A stretch of 64,000 nt of DNA from CAVRUH01 sp963822595 (GTDB lineage: Bacteria > Chlamydiota > Chlamydiia > Chlamydiales > Waddliaceae): positions 310,001 to 374,000 of the forward strand of contig CAWGIG010000003.1 of NCBI GenBank assembly GCA_963822595.1, read 5' to 3'. The number at the start of each line of letters is the position of its first letter. Positions within the stretch are counted from its first letter, which is position 1. The position numbers and the translations under genes were made by a program. Shown here in pieces: positions 44,581 to 52,938 of this stretch. The notes beneath the pieces are model-generated. The model saw nothing but the letters and a program-made list of their open reading frames with translations, made no database searches and had not been told where the DNA came from.

Positions 44581-45228
44581 ATGTATGCTAGTGATTTATC
44601 CTTCAGACATCAGAAAGATGCTCCATATTTCTTTAAAAACATCTCGTTTAATCTAGAGCAAGGAAAACTCCATGCTTTGCATGGAAAAAATGGAACAGGA
44701 AAATCAGTACTATTAAGTTTACTTAACGAAAAAATGGATCCTAAATCTATTGTGGAAGGCAAAATACACACTACCGGGAAGACACTTCTTGTTAATCAAT
44801 GTTTTGATCAAATGATCGCTGATAAATTTACCTTTATTGAAAACCTTCAATTCGCTTGTATGGAACAATATCCCAGCTTAATAAGACCTCTTAATACTCC
44901 CTTTTTTCACTTAGATTTTATCGAAAAATTTCATATCGATATTACAAAACCAGTTTATATGCTTTCTGGTGGACAGAGACAAATTCTAGCGCTTCTCATG
45001 GTTATCCAAAAACCCGTTAAAATATTGCTCTTGGATGAGCCTACAGCCACTCTCGATGAAGAAAACGCCCTACTCGTATTTGAGTTCCTTAGAATTTTAA
45101 CCGAACGGAATATTACGATTCTCGTTGTATGTCATGATAGAGAATTGGTCAGTGGTTATGTTACCGGACAAAATCTTTACATGATAAAAAAAGAAAATGG
45201 TCTCCGCACGATAATGGCTCAAGTATGA
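44581..45228 (+). CDS. TrpZ-like ABC transporter ATPase
   Basis: A 215-residue ABC ATPase energising the adjacent permease. Walker A GKNGTGKS is at 35-42, signature LSGGQRQ near 137, Walker B 'ILLLDEPTATLD' near 155, and the switch His in VVCHDREL near 187. It is smaller than typical TrpZ (about 250), lacking some C-terminal sequence. It starts 2 bases after the permease stop. Its 3' end overlaps trpR on the other strand by 10 bases, so transcription of the two converges. Confidence 0.9.
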   Translation: MYASDLSFRHQKDAPYFFKNISFNLEQGKLHALHGKNGTGKSVLLSLLNEKMDPKSIVEGKIHTTGKTLLVNQCFDQMIADKFTFIENLQFACMEQYPSLIRPLNTPFFHLDFIEKFHIDITKPVYMLSGGQRQILALLMVIQKPVKILLLDEPTATLDEENALLVFEFLRILTERNITILVVCHDRELVSGYVTGQNLYMIKKENGLRTIMAQV

Positions 45229-45512
45229 GTTAATCGATCTTTCAGCTTTTCTCTAAGTTTAGGGGATATAATTTTCAGGGCGTTCGACCCACGCGTAATT
45301 TGTGCTATACTTACTTTATGCTTCTCAGATATTTCTCGCTGCGTTAATTTCCCTTCTAGCATAGATTTAATGATCAAAAATCTAGAGGCCAAGGTCTCCT
45401 TCTCTTCGATTGTAAGAAATAAATCAAAAAATTCATTGAACTCGCTAGTGTTCTTTATTTGAATGCATAGCTTTAGAAATTCTTGCCAGCCGTCCTTTGT
45501 ATTATCGTTCAT
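45219..45512 (-). CDS. trpR: Trp repressor TrpR
   Basis: A 97-residue helix-turn-helix protein of the TrpR family. 'FFDLFLTIEEKETLASRFLI' and 'LTQREISEKHKVSIAQITRG' followed by SNALK match the E. coli repressor pattern (LTPDEREALGTR..., ...IATITRGSNSLK). With bound tryptophan the dimer represses trp genes; in Chlamydia it controls trpRBA. No trp biosynthesis gene is in this window. The convergent ABC importer is the natural candidate target, but TrpR would have to act at the distant operon start. I found no classical trp-operator palindrome upstream of either gene. Confidence 0.9.
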   Translation of the reverse strand: MNDNTKDGWQEFLKLCIQIKNTSEFNEFFDLFLTIEEKETLASRFLIIKSMLEGKLTQREISEKHKVSIAQITRGSNALKIISPKLREKLKDRLTHT

Positions 45513-45646
45513 TGATCACCTTCTTAATTGATGCATTAAATATAGTGCAAAAAAGGACTTTTCGTCTACATATACGCAAGTGAATAAATTTAAAGTATTC
45601 TGAATATAAAGGAATAGGAAAATGAATCCGAGAGACTTATGTGATA

Positions 45647-45720
45647 TAGCGGTAGCCGGATTTGAACCAGCGACACACGGATTATGATTCCGCCGCTCTA
45701 ACCAACTGAGCTATACCGCC
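45647..45720 (-). tRNA. tRNA-Met (CAT), elongator
   Basis: The minus strand folds as a full cloverleaf: acceptor GGCGGTA/TACCGCT, D-arm GCTC-AGTTGGTTA-GAGC, anticodon arm GCGGA-ATCATAA-TCCGT, T-arm GCTGG-TTCAAAT-CCGGC. The anticodon is CAT. The GGCGG start resembles elongator tRNA-Met of many bacteria. The CAT-bearing tRNA-Ile2 is the alternative. No CCA is encoded. Confidence 0.92.
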
Positions 45721-45730
45721 GAAATAACAA

Positions 45731-45803
45731 TAGCGGGGGGTGGATTCGAACCACCGGCCTTTGGGTTATGAGCCCAACGAGCTAACCCCTGCTCCACCCC
45801 GCG
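45731..45803 (-). tRNA. Initiator tRNA-fMet (CAT)
   Basis: The sequence starts CGCGGGGTGGAGCAG, has the initiator-type anticodon stem with three G:C pairs (TTGGG-CTCATAA-CCCAA), T-arm GGTGG-TTCGAAT-CCACC, and acceptor end CCCCGCT A. The first pair (C1 against position 72 T) is unpaired, the hallmark of initiator tRNA. No CCA is encoded. It lies ten bases upstream of the other Met tRNA, so they are probably transcribed together. Confidence 0.95.
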
Positions 45804-45824
45804 TCAATTAATGGCATAAACATA

Positions 45825-47111
45825 CTACATGTCCCTCATTTCAATCAAGGACTTTTCTGTTTTTTTTGTTGTGCCATGCAAATCTCTTATCATTTGCGCC
45901 CCCGCTTCCCCTATTTTCCGCCTCTCTTCAGGGTCACTAAGGAGTTGCGTCAAGACCTCACAAAGCCCTTCCTGAGATACCTGAAGGCCCGCATTGTTCT
46001 TTTTCATCAACTCGACCATATCCTGCTGCTTATACATATAAGGCCCATAAATTACAGGGACGCCATAATGCGAAGGCTCGATAATACTATGCCCCCCAAC
46101 CTTCGTTGTATAACTTCCCGCAACAAGACCGACATCAGCAATCTGATAGCATTTTCGCAATAATCCCATTGCATCTATCAAAATCACCTTCTCATGTCCC
46201 TCGCGATCCTCTTTTTGGGAATAGGTGACGAATGGCAGGCTCAGATCCTTCAATATGCCCGCTACCTCAGAAAACCGCTCAGGATGCCGTGGAGCAACGA
46301 TTACCTTGAGATTAGGTACTTTCTTCCACACTTCATTAAGAGTTGTGAATAGAAGCTTTTCTTCAGGATCATGCGTCGAACCGAGAACCAAAATAAGCTC
46401 TTCTTTTTTGATACCCAAACTTTTTTTCCATTCCTCAAGAGCTCCTGGAGACGTAAAATCATTCGCTTCATCATATTTCAAGTTTCCGGTCACGAAAATT
46501 TTGTTTTCGGGGACTCCTAATTGCTTAAAGCGATCGGCATAAGCCTCACTTTGAACACAGTATCGATCAATAAATGAAAACAGGATCTTGTGAAACCAGG
46601 AATTTTTTTTGAATCGTTCAAAAGAACGGTCAGATATCTTTCCATTCACCAAGGCTGTTTTAGCTCCGACATTTTTAGCGGCACGCAGGAAGTTAAACCA
46701 AAAGTCCGATTCCGTGAGAATCAACCTATCGGGTTGGACTCTTCTGACAATACTTCCAATAATCCAGCTCAAATCTAGAGGAAGGTAGACATGGTAATCG
46801 GCGAATGGGAGGCTTTTTTTTGCTTCGGCGTGACCTGTTTCTGTCACGGAAGAAATGAGGATGATGGGGTTATTCCATTCGTTCTTGATTGTTTGGGCGA
46901 GGTTCGCGACGGCTTTGGTCTCACCCACAGAAACAGCATGGATCCAAATGAGGGGTCTTGTTCCTTTATCAATGAGAGGAAATCTGAATCCAAGCCTATT
47001 CCAGAAGCTAGCTCGGTATTTATTTTTTACGATGAGTCGATAAAAAACAATAGGGCTTGCAATAAGCCCGAGAAAAAAAAGTAAAATGTCGTAAATAACA
47101 GCTAATAACAT
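45825..47111 (-). CDS. waaA: 3-deoxy-D-manno-octulosonic acid transferase
   Basis: A 428-residue GT30 enzyme that adds Kdo residues to lipid A precursors; in Chlamydia it is multifunctional and makes the genus-specific Kdo epitope. The N-terminal membrane anchor is at 3-22, followed by 'PLIWIHAVSVGETKAVANLA' with the catalytic-side Glu near 64, 'VNGKISDRSFERFKK' near 150, and the nucleotide-sugar domain with 'LILVLGSTHDPEE' and 'SYTTKVGGHSIIEPSHYGVP'. Length is standard. It follows the tRNAs on the same strand; the number of Kdo units it adds cannot be read from sequence. Confidence 0.93.
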   Translation of the reverse strand: MLLAVIYDILLFFLGLIASPIVFYRLIVKNKYRASFWNRLGFRFPLIDKGTRPLIWIHAVSVGETKAVANLAQTIKNEWNNPIILISSVTETGHAEAKKSLPFADYHVYLPLDLSWIIGSIVRRVQPDRLILTESDFWFNFLRAAKNVGAKTALVNGKISDRSFERFKKNSWFHKILFSFIDRYCVQSEAYADRFKQLGVPENKIFVTGNLKYDEANDFTSPGALEEWKKSLGIKKEELILVLGSTHDPEEKLLFTTLNEVWKKVPNLKVIVAPRHPERFSEVAGILKDLSLPFVTYSQKEDREGHEKVILIDAMGLLRKCYQIADVGLVAGSYTTKVGGHSIIEPSHYGVPVIYGPYMYKQQDMVELMKKNNAGLQVSQEGLCEVLTQLLSDPEERRKIGEAGAQMIRDLHGTTKKTEKSLIEMRDM

Positions 47112-47167
47112 CCTATCATTTTAAAATAAGAAGGGAATTTTTACCACAGAGATCTCCTAAATAACTA

Positions 47168-47402
47168 ATAGACCTTAGGTCGTCCATTTCAAACAGGTAA
47201 ACCGATTTTCACCACAGAGATCACTGAGAATGAATGAGATCACAGAGAGTTAAATGATTGAAATAAAGAGTGAAATATACAAATACATTTTCTGTTAGAT
47301 TTTTTTAAATACTCTTCATTACTCTCTGTGAGCTCATCATTCTCAGTGTTCTCAGTGGTGAAAATCGGTTTCCCTGTTGAAATGGGTTGCCTAAGGTCTA
47401 TA
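47168..47402. repeat. Family A long inverted repeat (copy 3, extended)
   Basis: Outer arms TAGACCTTAGG.../...CTAAGGTCTA enclose the family A core (CACCACAGAG... and ...CAGTGGTG). Core words differ from copies 1 and 2 but match between the arms (CCGATTTTCACC and CACTGAGAATGA on both sides). Together the arms exceed 90 bases. It lies before waaA and after the DUF4019 gene's stop. Confidence 0.88.
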
Positions 47403-47416
47403 AGTTTTTACGATGT

Positions 47417-47836
47417 TTACTGAACCTGGTAGGTCAGCCCACGCCATTTCCCATCGCTTTCAAGAACTAAAGTTACAAGTTCCGGAACACCCTTTTTTGT
47501 GGCAAAATCTGTCCTGTATATCAACACCATGTAATCCCCTGCAGGTAGCCCCGAAGGATTTTGAGCTGTTCTTTGATCCACCAGATTACGACTTAACACA
47601 CTTCCTAAAGGCTTTCTTGTGGCCTCTAGAATGGCTATCCAACTCTTGATGGGAATTCTCAATTTCAATGTGAGCGCACCCTTATCCCAAGCTTCTTCAT
47701 ATTTCCCAGCATCAATAACAGCCACCCAGGCTAGCCCTGCTTCTGCACTCGCTTTTAAATTATCCGTTTGAGCATGTAGGCCCGAAGTCATAAATAATAA
47801 TAAATACGTCATCATCGAGCGAATTTTTGTAAACAT
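47417..47836 (-). CDS. Exported DUF4019-type protein
   Basis: A 139-residue protein with a signal peptide (residues 1-22, ending GLHA) and a single small domain. 'AGLAWVAVIDAGKYEEAWDK' and 'LDAPVGDYMVLIYRTDF'-like text (here 'LPAGDYMVLIYRTDF') match the DUF4019 family, in which a Trp-rich SnoaL-like fold is exported. Function is unknown; it probably acts in the periplasm. ACAGGAGG precedes ATG 47836. It is a single gene, bounded by the family A hairpin. Confidence 0.78.
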   Translation of the reverse strand: MFTKIRSMMTYLLLFMTSGLHAQTDNLKASAEAGLAWVAVIDAGKYEEAWDKGALTLKLRIPIKSWIAILEATRKPLGSVLSRNLVDQRTAQNPSGLPAGDYMVLIYRTDFATKKGVPELVTLVLESDGKWRGLTYQVQ

Positions 47837-47959
47837 ATGGCCTCCTGTTTCCTTTAACTTTTCATAATCTATAATCTTTTTTAAGAAAAGAAAAAATTCA
47901 TTGCATAAAAACTGAAAAATCCTGGAGGATAGGTTAAGAATTTATTTTTTAGGATTTTT

Positions 47960-48697
47960 ATGATTGAAACAAAAACTATTGAGTATCAATGCCATGGGAA
48001 AAATCTTATAGGATATCTGGCGCATGATACATCTAAAAAAGGACCAAAACCTGGTGTTATTATAGGTCATGCCTGGCGCGGCCTGGACGATTTTGCACGA
48101 AAAAAAGCTGAATATCTTGCTGGTTTGGGATATGTGGGCTTCGCTGCTGATCTTTATGGGGAAGGTAAAACCTTAACTACCGACGAAGAAGCTTTTAACA
48201 CCATGTCCCCCCTATTCATCGACCGGCAGCTCCTACGCGAACGCATTTGCGCAGGTTATGACACATTGGCAAACGAAAGTATCGTCGATAAAGAAAGATT
48301 AGGAGCCATCGGATTCTGTTTTGGAGGTCTCGCTGCCATTGAGCTTCTTAGAAGTGGGGTCCAATTGCGCGGGGTAGTAAGCTTTCATGCCTTGCTCGGT
48401 GACAAAATGGGTCCACTGACGGCGATTAAATTCCCACATGACCCGAAGCTCCATGGATCATTATTGATGTTACACGGCTATCTTGACCCTATGGTTTCCA
48501 AAGAGGATATCTATCAAATTCAAGATGAAATGACAAAGGCGGGTGTCGATTGGCAGATGAATATTTATGGAAAAGCGACACATGCTTTTACGAACCCCCA
48601 AGCAAATTCTCCTGAAAAAGGGATGAAATATCATGCACCGACAGAAAAAAGAGCGATGCAATCCATGACTAATTTTTTTAATGAAGTTTTTATATAG
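47960..48697 (+). CDS. Dienelactone hydrolase family protein
   Basis: A 245-residue alpha/beta hydrolase (PF01738). The nucleophile is Cys120 in GFCFGG; the Asp is in 'LHGYLDPMVSKED' near 177 and the His in KATHAFTNP near 208, giving the Cys-Asp-His triad typical of dienelactone hydrolases. The substrate in chlamydiae is unknown; a detoxifying esterase is likely. It has no signal, so it is cytosolic. It is co-transcribed with the following small membrane protein (10-base gap). Confidence 0.88.
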   Translation: MIETKTIEYQCHGKNLIGYLAHDTSKKGPKPGVIIGHAWRGLDDFARKKAEYLAGLGYVGFAADLYGEGKTLTTDEEAFNTMSPLFIDRQLLRERICAGYDTLANESIVDKERLGAIGFCFGGLAAIELLRSGVQLRGVVSFHALLGDKMGPLTAIKFPHDPKLHGSLLMLHGYLDPMVSKEDIYQIQDEMTKAGVDWQMNIYGKATHAFTNPQANSPEKGMKYHAPTEKRAMQSMTNFFNEVFI

Positions 48698-48707
48698 GAG
48701 AAAAATA

Positions 48708-49046
48708 ATGAAATATACAGGATATATAGTTTTAGGTTACGGAGTGATAGTTATGCTTGGTGGTCTGATAGCCTATCTGACTGCAGATAGCATGGTGTCG
48801 CTATTCACAGCAACGATTTCTGGGGCGATCCTTGTGGCCGGGGGCATGGGTATTCTTAGAAATAGCCTCTATGCTTATTTTCTTTCGCTAGGATTGACGA
48901 CCCTTCTGTCGATTTTCTTTATTTATCGCTATATGGTCACAGAAAAATTCATGCCAGCGGGAATGATGACCGGTTTGAGCATTATCATTTTGCTCTTATT
49001 GCTAATCACTCGGGGAAGAATGCCCAATAAAGCGCAAATTAAGTAA
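48708..49046 (+). CDS. TMEM14-like small membrane protein
   Basis: A 112-residue protein with four predicted membrane helices. 'YTGYIVLGYGVIVMLGGLIAY' and 'GAILVAGGMGILR' follow the TMEM14/UPF0136 pattern. AGGAG precedes ATG 48708; an in-frame ATG at 48681 lies inside the previous gene and has no site. In eukaryotes TMEM14 proteins act in heme or fatty-acid transport; bacterial roles are unknown. Co-transcribed with the hydrolase. Confidence 0.7.
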   Translation: MKYTGYIVLGYGVIVMLGGLIAYLTADSMVSLFTATISGAILVAGGMGILRNSLYAYFLSLGLTTLLSIFFIYRYMVTEKFMPAGMMTGLSIIILLLLLITRGRMPNKAQIK

Positions 49047-49048
49047 AT

Positions 49049-49486
49049 TCAGTAAAAAATGTGGTTGCTATCATAAGTTACAAATTGATAGCAGCCTACC
49101 ACAGGGATGGTCTCGATGATTCCCCGTCCAAAGTGCTTTAATCCATCGACTGAATGATGGCCGATGACTTCTGCGCCGTAGAGGCATTTTACGCTGATTT
49201 TACGAGAGAATGGAATCATCACCCCTGCTGAAATGAGAGCAAACCCTGCTCCAACGCCACAAAAGGAAGCTTTTACCACCCCGTAGCTAGCACGTACGGG
49301 ACCGAAAACCCTGCCTAAGAGGGGTAAACGACCTATAAAATTGGCAAAACAATTGGCTTGTTGGTGCAACGGTCTGTAATTTTCCTCGGAATCTACGATG
49401 ACAACGAAATCGCTCCCTAAATTATCAAAATAATGCTTTAAATTATAGTTCCCTTGAAAATCTAAAAAATGAGGAATGATGCTCAT
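49049..49486 (-). CDS. Hypothetical protein with central hydrophobic segment
   Basis: A 145-residue protein of no known family. The first 55 residues are soluble; hydrophobic stretches lie at about 70-100 ('KASFCGVGAGFALISAGVMI') and near 120-130 ('GRGIIETIPVVGCYQF'). The pattern of a short hydrophobic hairpin with a 'GRGIIE-x-x-P-x-x-G' motif recurs, as I recall, in chlamydial hypothetical families. AAGGAGGCGGTT precedes the ATG, a strong site. It converges with the TMEM14-like gene, only 2 bases apart. Confidence 0.65.
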   Translation of the reverse strand: MSIIPHFLDFQGNYNLKHYFDNLGSDFVVIVDSEENYRPLHQQANCFANFIGRLPLLGRVFGPVRASYGVVKASFCGVGAGFALISAGVMIPFSRKISVKCLYGAEVIGHHSVDGLKHFGRGIIETIPVVGCYQFVTYDSNHIFY

Positions 49487-49662
49487 AACCGCCTCCTTGT
49501 TTTGTTACGATCCTAACTGATCATTAAGCTATAAAATCATTTTTTGCAATAAACAATTGGATTGGCTCCAGGAAGCTAAAAAAATCCTTTCTTTATATTT
49601 ACTAATTCTTTACTATATCTATAAATTTTTATTCATGTTTACTAATTAAGGAGATTTAAAAA

Positions 49663-50637
49663 ATGAATAGCTTAAATGGCATTACTGATCAACCAACAAT
49701 AGACACATGGGTCGTCAAATCAAAAAGGTCTGACTGTAAAATAGAAAAAATACCCTATGACAAAGATCTGATCGACGCAACGGGTGAACCTTTGTCTTTG
49801 GTGTTCAAGGTTTCTGATAAACTCCAATATCAAGTAACTTGTCCAAAAGAATTCCTAATGACAGCTAGTAGTTATTTTTCACAAATGCTAAACGGCGGAT
49901 GGAAAGAAACTAGAAAAAGTTCAATCGAAGTTGATTTACTTGGCCTTGATGTAGAGTTTTCAAAGAAACATTTTGAACTTTTATCAGATTACATTAACTG
50001 CGGGGAGATAAACGACATATCCCAATGGAGTCTTGCCGAACTCAAGGCGTTATATAGCATTTCAAACTTCCTGGCAATGGAAGAAACATCAAATCGAGTT
50101 ACAGGTCAAATCATTAGCAAATTAGGACGTGAATTCTCATGGCATGAGTGCCTGTGCTTCGGAATCAAACATCAATCTTCAGTTATTATTGGAACTGCCT
50201 TCCCATATATTATTGGAGACTACCTAACAAAAATAGAAATTCCACCATCTATGCAGTACCTTAGCAACAAGTTATCATTAATACAAAAAGGTATTAGCAT
50301 CTGTGGCGTTGACAAGGTAACGAAACTCTGCATAGAAAACTATTTTCCGAAGGGTATCGATGAAAATCCAAATGATCTAAACAAAGCCCACGACTGTGTT
50401 GGGGAATTTTACTATCCATTGAAGTATCCATTTCCTAAAGAAGTTTATCAGTTGTTCCCACATGTCTCAAAGCTTGTATTGCGTCGTTATGACGAGTTTT
50501 CTCGTTCCATAAATGAGGTTAAAGTCAATATAGAGAAAGACGAAAATGGAGATATTTTCTTTGTTCGAAGGCCTGAAGACTGCCCGGTAGTCCGTAAGGT
50601 ACAGCATGATGGCAATGGGAATTATCGGACCTATTAA
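49663..50637 (+). CDS. BTB/POZ-domain protein, candidate host-directed effector
   Basis: A 324-residue protein with a eukaryote-like BTB domain at about 45-160: 'LVFKVSDKLQYQVTCPKEFL' corresponds to the opening strands, 'ASSYFSQMLNGGWKE' is the signature helix, and 'ELKALYSISNFLAMEETSNRV' resembles the terminal helices. BTB proteins in amoeba-associated chlamydiae form expanded families thought to hijack host Cullin-3 ubiquitin ligases. The C-terminal 160 residues contain no repeats I recognise. There is no Sec signal, so secretion would be type III. AAGGAG sets the ATG. It is monocistronic, followed by a good terminator. Confidence 0.82.
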   Translation: MNSLNGITDQPTIDTWVVKSKRSDCKIEKIPYDKDLIDATGEPLSLVFKVSDKLQYQVTCPKEFLMTASSYFSQMLNGGWKETRKSSIEVDLLGLDVEFSKKHFELLSDYINCGEINDISQWSLAELKALYSISNFLAMEETSNRVTGQIISKLGREFSWHECLCFGIKHQSSVIIGTAFPYIIGDYLTKIEIPPSMQYLSNKLSLIQKGISICGVDKVTKLCIENYFPKGIDENPNDLNKAHDCVGEFYYPLKYPFPKEVYQLFPHVSKLVLRRYDEFSRSINEVKVNIEKDENGDIFFVRRPEDCPVVRKVQHDGNGNYRTY

Positions 50638-50652
50638 GCCCACTTCAATTGA

Positions 50653-50685
50653 GTCTAGGCTTTCCTATATGGGGAAAGCCCAGAC
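50653..50685 (+). terminator. Hairpin terminator of the BTB gene
   Basis: GTCTAGGCTTTCC pairs with GGAAAGCCCAGAC around a short loop, 15 bases after the stop codon, followed by a T-rich stretch. Confidence 0.65.
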
Positions 50686-50803
50686 CGTAATTTCCCTCTT
50701 TATCAATTTTTAACAATCATATTTTAATATCTCTACTCATGAAAGTGAAAATGCCAATGCCCTTTACATTCATGATTAAAACAAACAACCCAGGAGAAAT
50801 AAA

Positions 50804-51160
50804 ATGTCAAAAGTAAAGACTCTAATTTTTGCTAGCATGCTATTATTTTGCTCAGCATCATTAACCGCCGATGTTCAGAAGCAGGCCAATTATGCAGGCG
50901 ACTATGGCTTCGAGCAGGAAAGAATGATTATCGATAACGGAGAGATTTTTCTCGTTTCTAGTTTTGATTCTAAGGACTACATCACTGTTTACAATATCTA
51001 CGGGACACGCCTTTGGGAAGCGACATTTCATGCGAAAATCTTATCATGGGAAGTAGCAGGAGATTTTGTTATCGTTTTCTCTAAAGACCGTGGAGGCTCC
51101 AAAACTTACTTGACCTGCATTGAACGAAATACAGGCAGTATGCTTTGGCAAAGGCCATAA
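50804..51160 (+). CDS. Exported hypothetical protein
   Basis: A 118-residue protein with a clear signal peptide (1-22, ending LTAD-like after SASLT) and a small beta-rich domain ('SKDYITVYNIYGTRLWEATF', 'TYLTCIERNTGSMLW'). The last words recall one blade of a PQQ/beta-propeller repeat, but one blade cannot fold alone as a propeller. Probably periplasmic. CAGGAG precedes the ATG. Function is unknown. The next gene has its own promoter. Confidence 0.7.
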   Translation: MSKVKTLIFASMLLFCSASLTADVQKQANYAGDYGFEQERMIIDNGEIFLVSSFDSKDYITVYNIYGTRLWEATFHAKILSWEVAGDFVIVFSKDRGGSKTYLTCIERNTGSMLWQRP

Positions 51161-51234
51161 ATCTATGATTTGAAGGCTGAAGGCGGTCCCCCGTCTTCAA
51201 CCTTTAAGAAAATCTCTATTCCCCCACACAAAAG

Positions 51235-51264
51235 TTGCTTAAAAATAGAGAGCTATGGTATTAT
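51235..51264 (+). promoter_or_regulatory. Promoter of the L33-Lol operon
   Basis: TTGCTT (51235-51240), 18-base spacer, TATTAT (51259-51264), about 34 bases before the L33 start, with GGAG nearer the ATG. Confidence 0.55.
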
Positions 51265-51298
51265 CTCGGCATATCAATTATAAATTGGAGATATCCAG

Positions 51299-51454
51299 AT
51301 GGCAAGCAAACGCGAAAAAATCAAACTGAAAAGCTCAGAAAGCACTTACTTTTACTTTTCTATGAAAAATAAAACACAAACTCCGGATCGTATTGTACTA
51401 AAAAAATACGACCCAACAGTGCGTAAGCACGTCGAATTCAAAGAGACAAAATAA
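51299..51454 (+). CDS. rpmG: Ribosomal protein L33
   Basis: A 51-residue protein starting MASKREKIKLKS with 'YFYFSMKNKTQTPDRIVLKKYD' as the family core; too short for usual length cut-offs. It has no zinc-binding Cys pairs, so it is the C-minus type. It belongs to the 50S subunit near the E site. GGAG lies upstream. The next gene begins 5 bases after the stop; the order L33, LolC/E, LolD repeats what I know of C. trachomatis. Confidence 0.95.
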   Translation: MASKREKIKLKSSESTYFYFSMKNKTQTPDRIVLKKYDPTVRKHVEFKETK

Positions 51455-51459
51455 GGTCT

Positions 51460-52938
51460 ATGTTTGAGCTGTCGGTCGCTCTAAAGTATCTACTTCCGAA
51501 ATGGCGGCAGCTCTCCGTTTCCATCATCAGCATGATCTCGATATTAGTCATTGCTTTGGTGGTTTGGCTTATTGTTGTATTCTTCTCTGTCACTTATGGT
51601 CTCGAAAAGACCTGGATTCAAAAACTTATCGCCTTAACAGCTCCGATTCGAATTACCCCGACTGAAGAATACTATCGTTCCCAATACTATCTGCTAGATA
51701 GCATCAGCGCCGATGCCGACTACACTCCCAAAAGCATCGGTCAAAAACTTATCGCCGAAAAGTCCAATGCCTACAATCCCGAGTACGATGAAGAAATTCC
51801 CCATCAATGGGCAAAACCTGATCTCGATCCTGAAGGTCATGTCAAAGATATCGTCAAACTAGCTTATAATTCCATTCAAGAGCTCCCCGGGATCCAAGTC
51901 CGGGACTACGAGATGGCGGCTGCGACGCTGAAATTGCAACTAGGACGAGTTCACGGCAAAAATAATGAAGACCTATTTCTAACGCAAGGACTCTACCTTA
52001 GTTCGTATGACCCAGAAAATAAAACCTTACTGAAGACGATCCTCCCTCTTAGCGACAAAGTCACGTTGCAGAAAAAACTCCCGACTCATCCGAAATTTGG
52101 AGAAGGCATATTGCTTCCGAAGAGTTTTAAGGAAGCTGGGGCCTCTATTGGGGATCGTGGAATGCTTACCTACCAAGTCCCGACAGCGAGCGCGATGCAG
52201 GAGCAGCATCTACCGGTTTTTGTTGTTGGTTTTTATGACCCCGGCATCCTTCCTATGGGGGGGAAAGTCTTGATTGCGAATCAAAATCTCGTTTCTATTG
52301 TACGGTCCTCTTATCCTGCTGAAGAGTCTGCAATGTTTAATGGATTGAATGTCCGCTTTGATGATTTAGACGATGCGGGTAGAGTAAAAGCTGCCATTGA
52401 AAAATCCTTCAAAGAAAAAGGAATCGACCAGTACTGGAGCGTATCCACTTTTCGGGAATTTGATTTTGCTAAAGACCTACTCACACAGTTGCGCAGCGAA
52501 AAAAACCTATTCACAATACTTTCTGCAGTGATTATTATTGTTGCCTGTTCGAATATTATTTCGATGTTGATTATTTTGGTGAATGATAAAAAGACAGAAA
52601 TCGGCATCCTTAGGTCTATGGGAGCGACATCCGCCAGTATTGCGGCGATTTTTGGGTTCTGCGGCGTTGTCATGGGTTTGATAGGAAGCGCTGTGGGGAT
52701 TGGATTAGCAGTGATCACTCTTCATTATCTGGATGGGCTGATTAAATTTATCAGCAGGGTTCAAGGATTCGACATGTTTAATGCGATGATGTATGGCGAT
52801 ACCTTGCCGAACGAGATCAGTTATAAAGTATTGACTGCCGTGATCATCGCGACGGCATTAGTTTCCTTGCTAGCGGGCATTGTTCCTGCGGTAAAAGCTT
52901 GCTTGATGCGACCTTCGCAGATATTGAGGTCACAATAG
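51460..52938 (+). CDS. Lipoprotein-releasing permease, LolC/E family
   Basis: A 492-residue membrane subunit of the Lol exporter that extracts lipoproteins from the inner membrane. It has one N-terminal helix (18-45), a large periplasmic domain (50-345) and three C-terminal helices with the FtsX-like 'KKTEIGILRSMGATSASIAAI' loop near 385 and a closing 'VKACLMRPSQILRS'. Only one LolC/E gene is present, so the complex is probably a homodimer or LolF-like with the following LolD. It is larger than E. coli LolC/LolE (about 400-415), mainly in the periplasmic domain. The lolD ATG follows its stop immediately. Confidence 0.9.
   Translation: MFELSVALKYLLPKWRQLSVSIISMISILVIALVVWLIVVFFSVTYGLEKTWIQKLIALTAPIRITPTEEYYRSQYYLLDSISADADYTPKSIGQKLIAEKSNAYNPEYDEEIPHQWAKPDLDPEGHVKDIVKLAYNSIQELPGIQVRDYEMAAATLKLQLGRVHGKNNEDLFLTQGLYLSSYDPENKTLLKTILPLSDKVTLQKKLPTHPKFGEGILLPKSFKEAGASIGDRGMLTYQVPTASAMQEQHLPVFVVGFYDPGILPMGGKVLIANQNLVSIVRSSYPAEESAMFNGLNVRFDDLDDAGRVKAAIEKSFKEKGIDQYWSVSTFREFDFAKDLLTQLRSEKNLFTILSAVIIIVACSNIISMLIILVNDKKTEIGILRSMGATSASIAAIFGFCGVVMGLIGSAVGIGLAVITLHYLDGLIKFISRVQGFDMFNAMMYGDTLPNEISYKVLTAVIIATALVSLLAGIVPAVKACLMRPSQILRSQ

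Noticed and set aside
45513..45640. trp-operator palindrome upstream of trpR
   Set aside because: I looked for CTAG-centred inverted repeats and found none.
45647..45720. tRNA-Ile2 (CAT with lysidine)
   Set aside because: The acceptor GGCGGTA and overall sequence fit elongator tRNA-Met better; it cannot be excluded without a TilS identity-element check.
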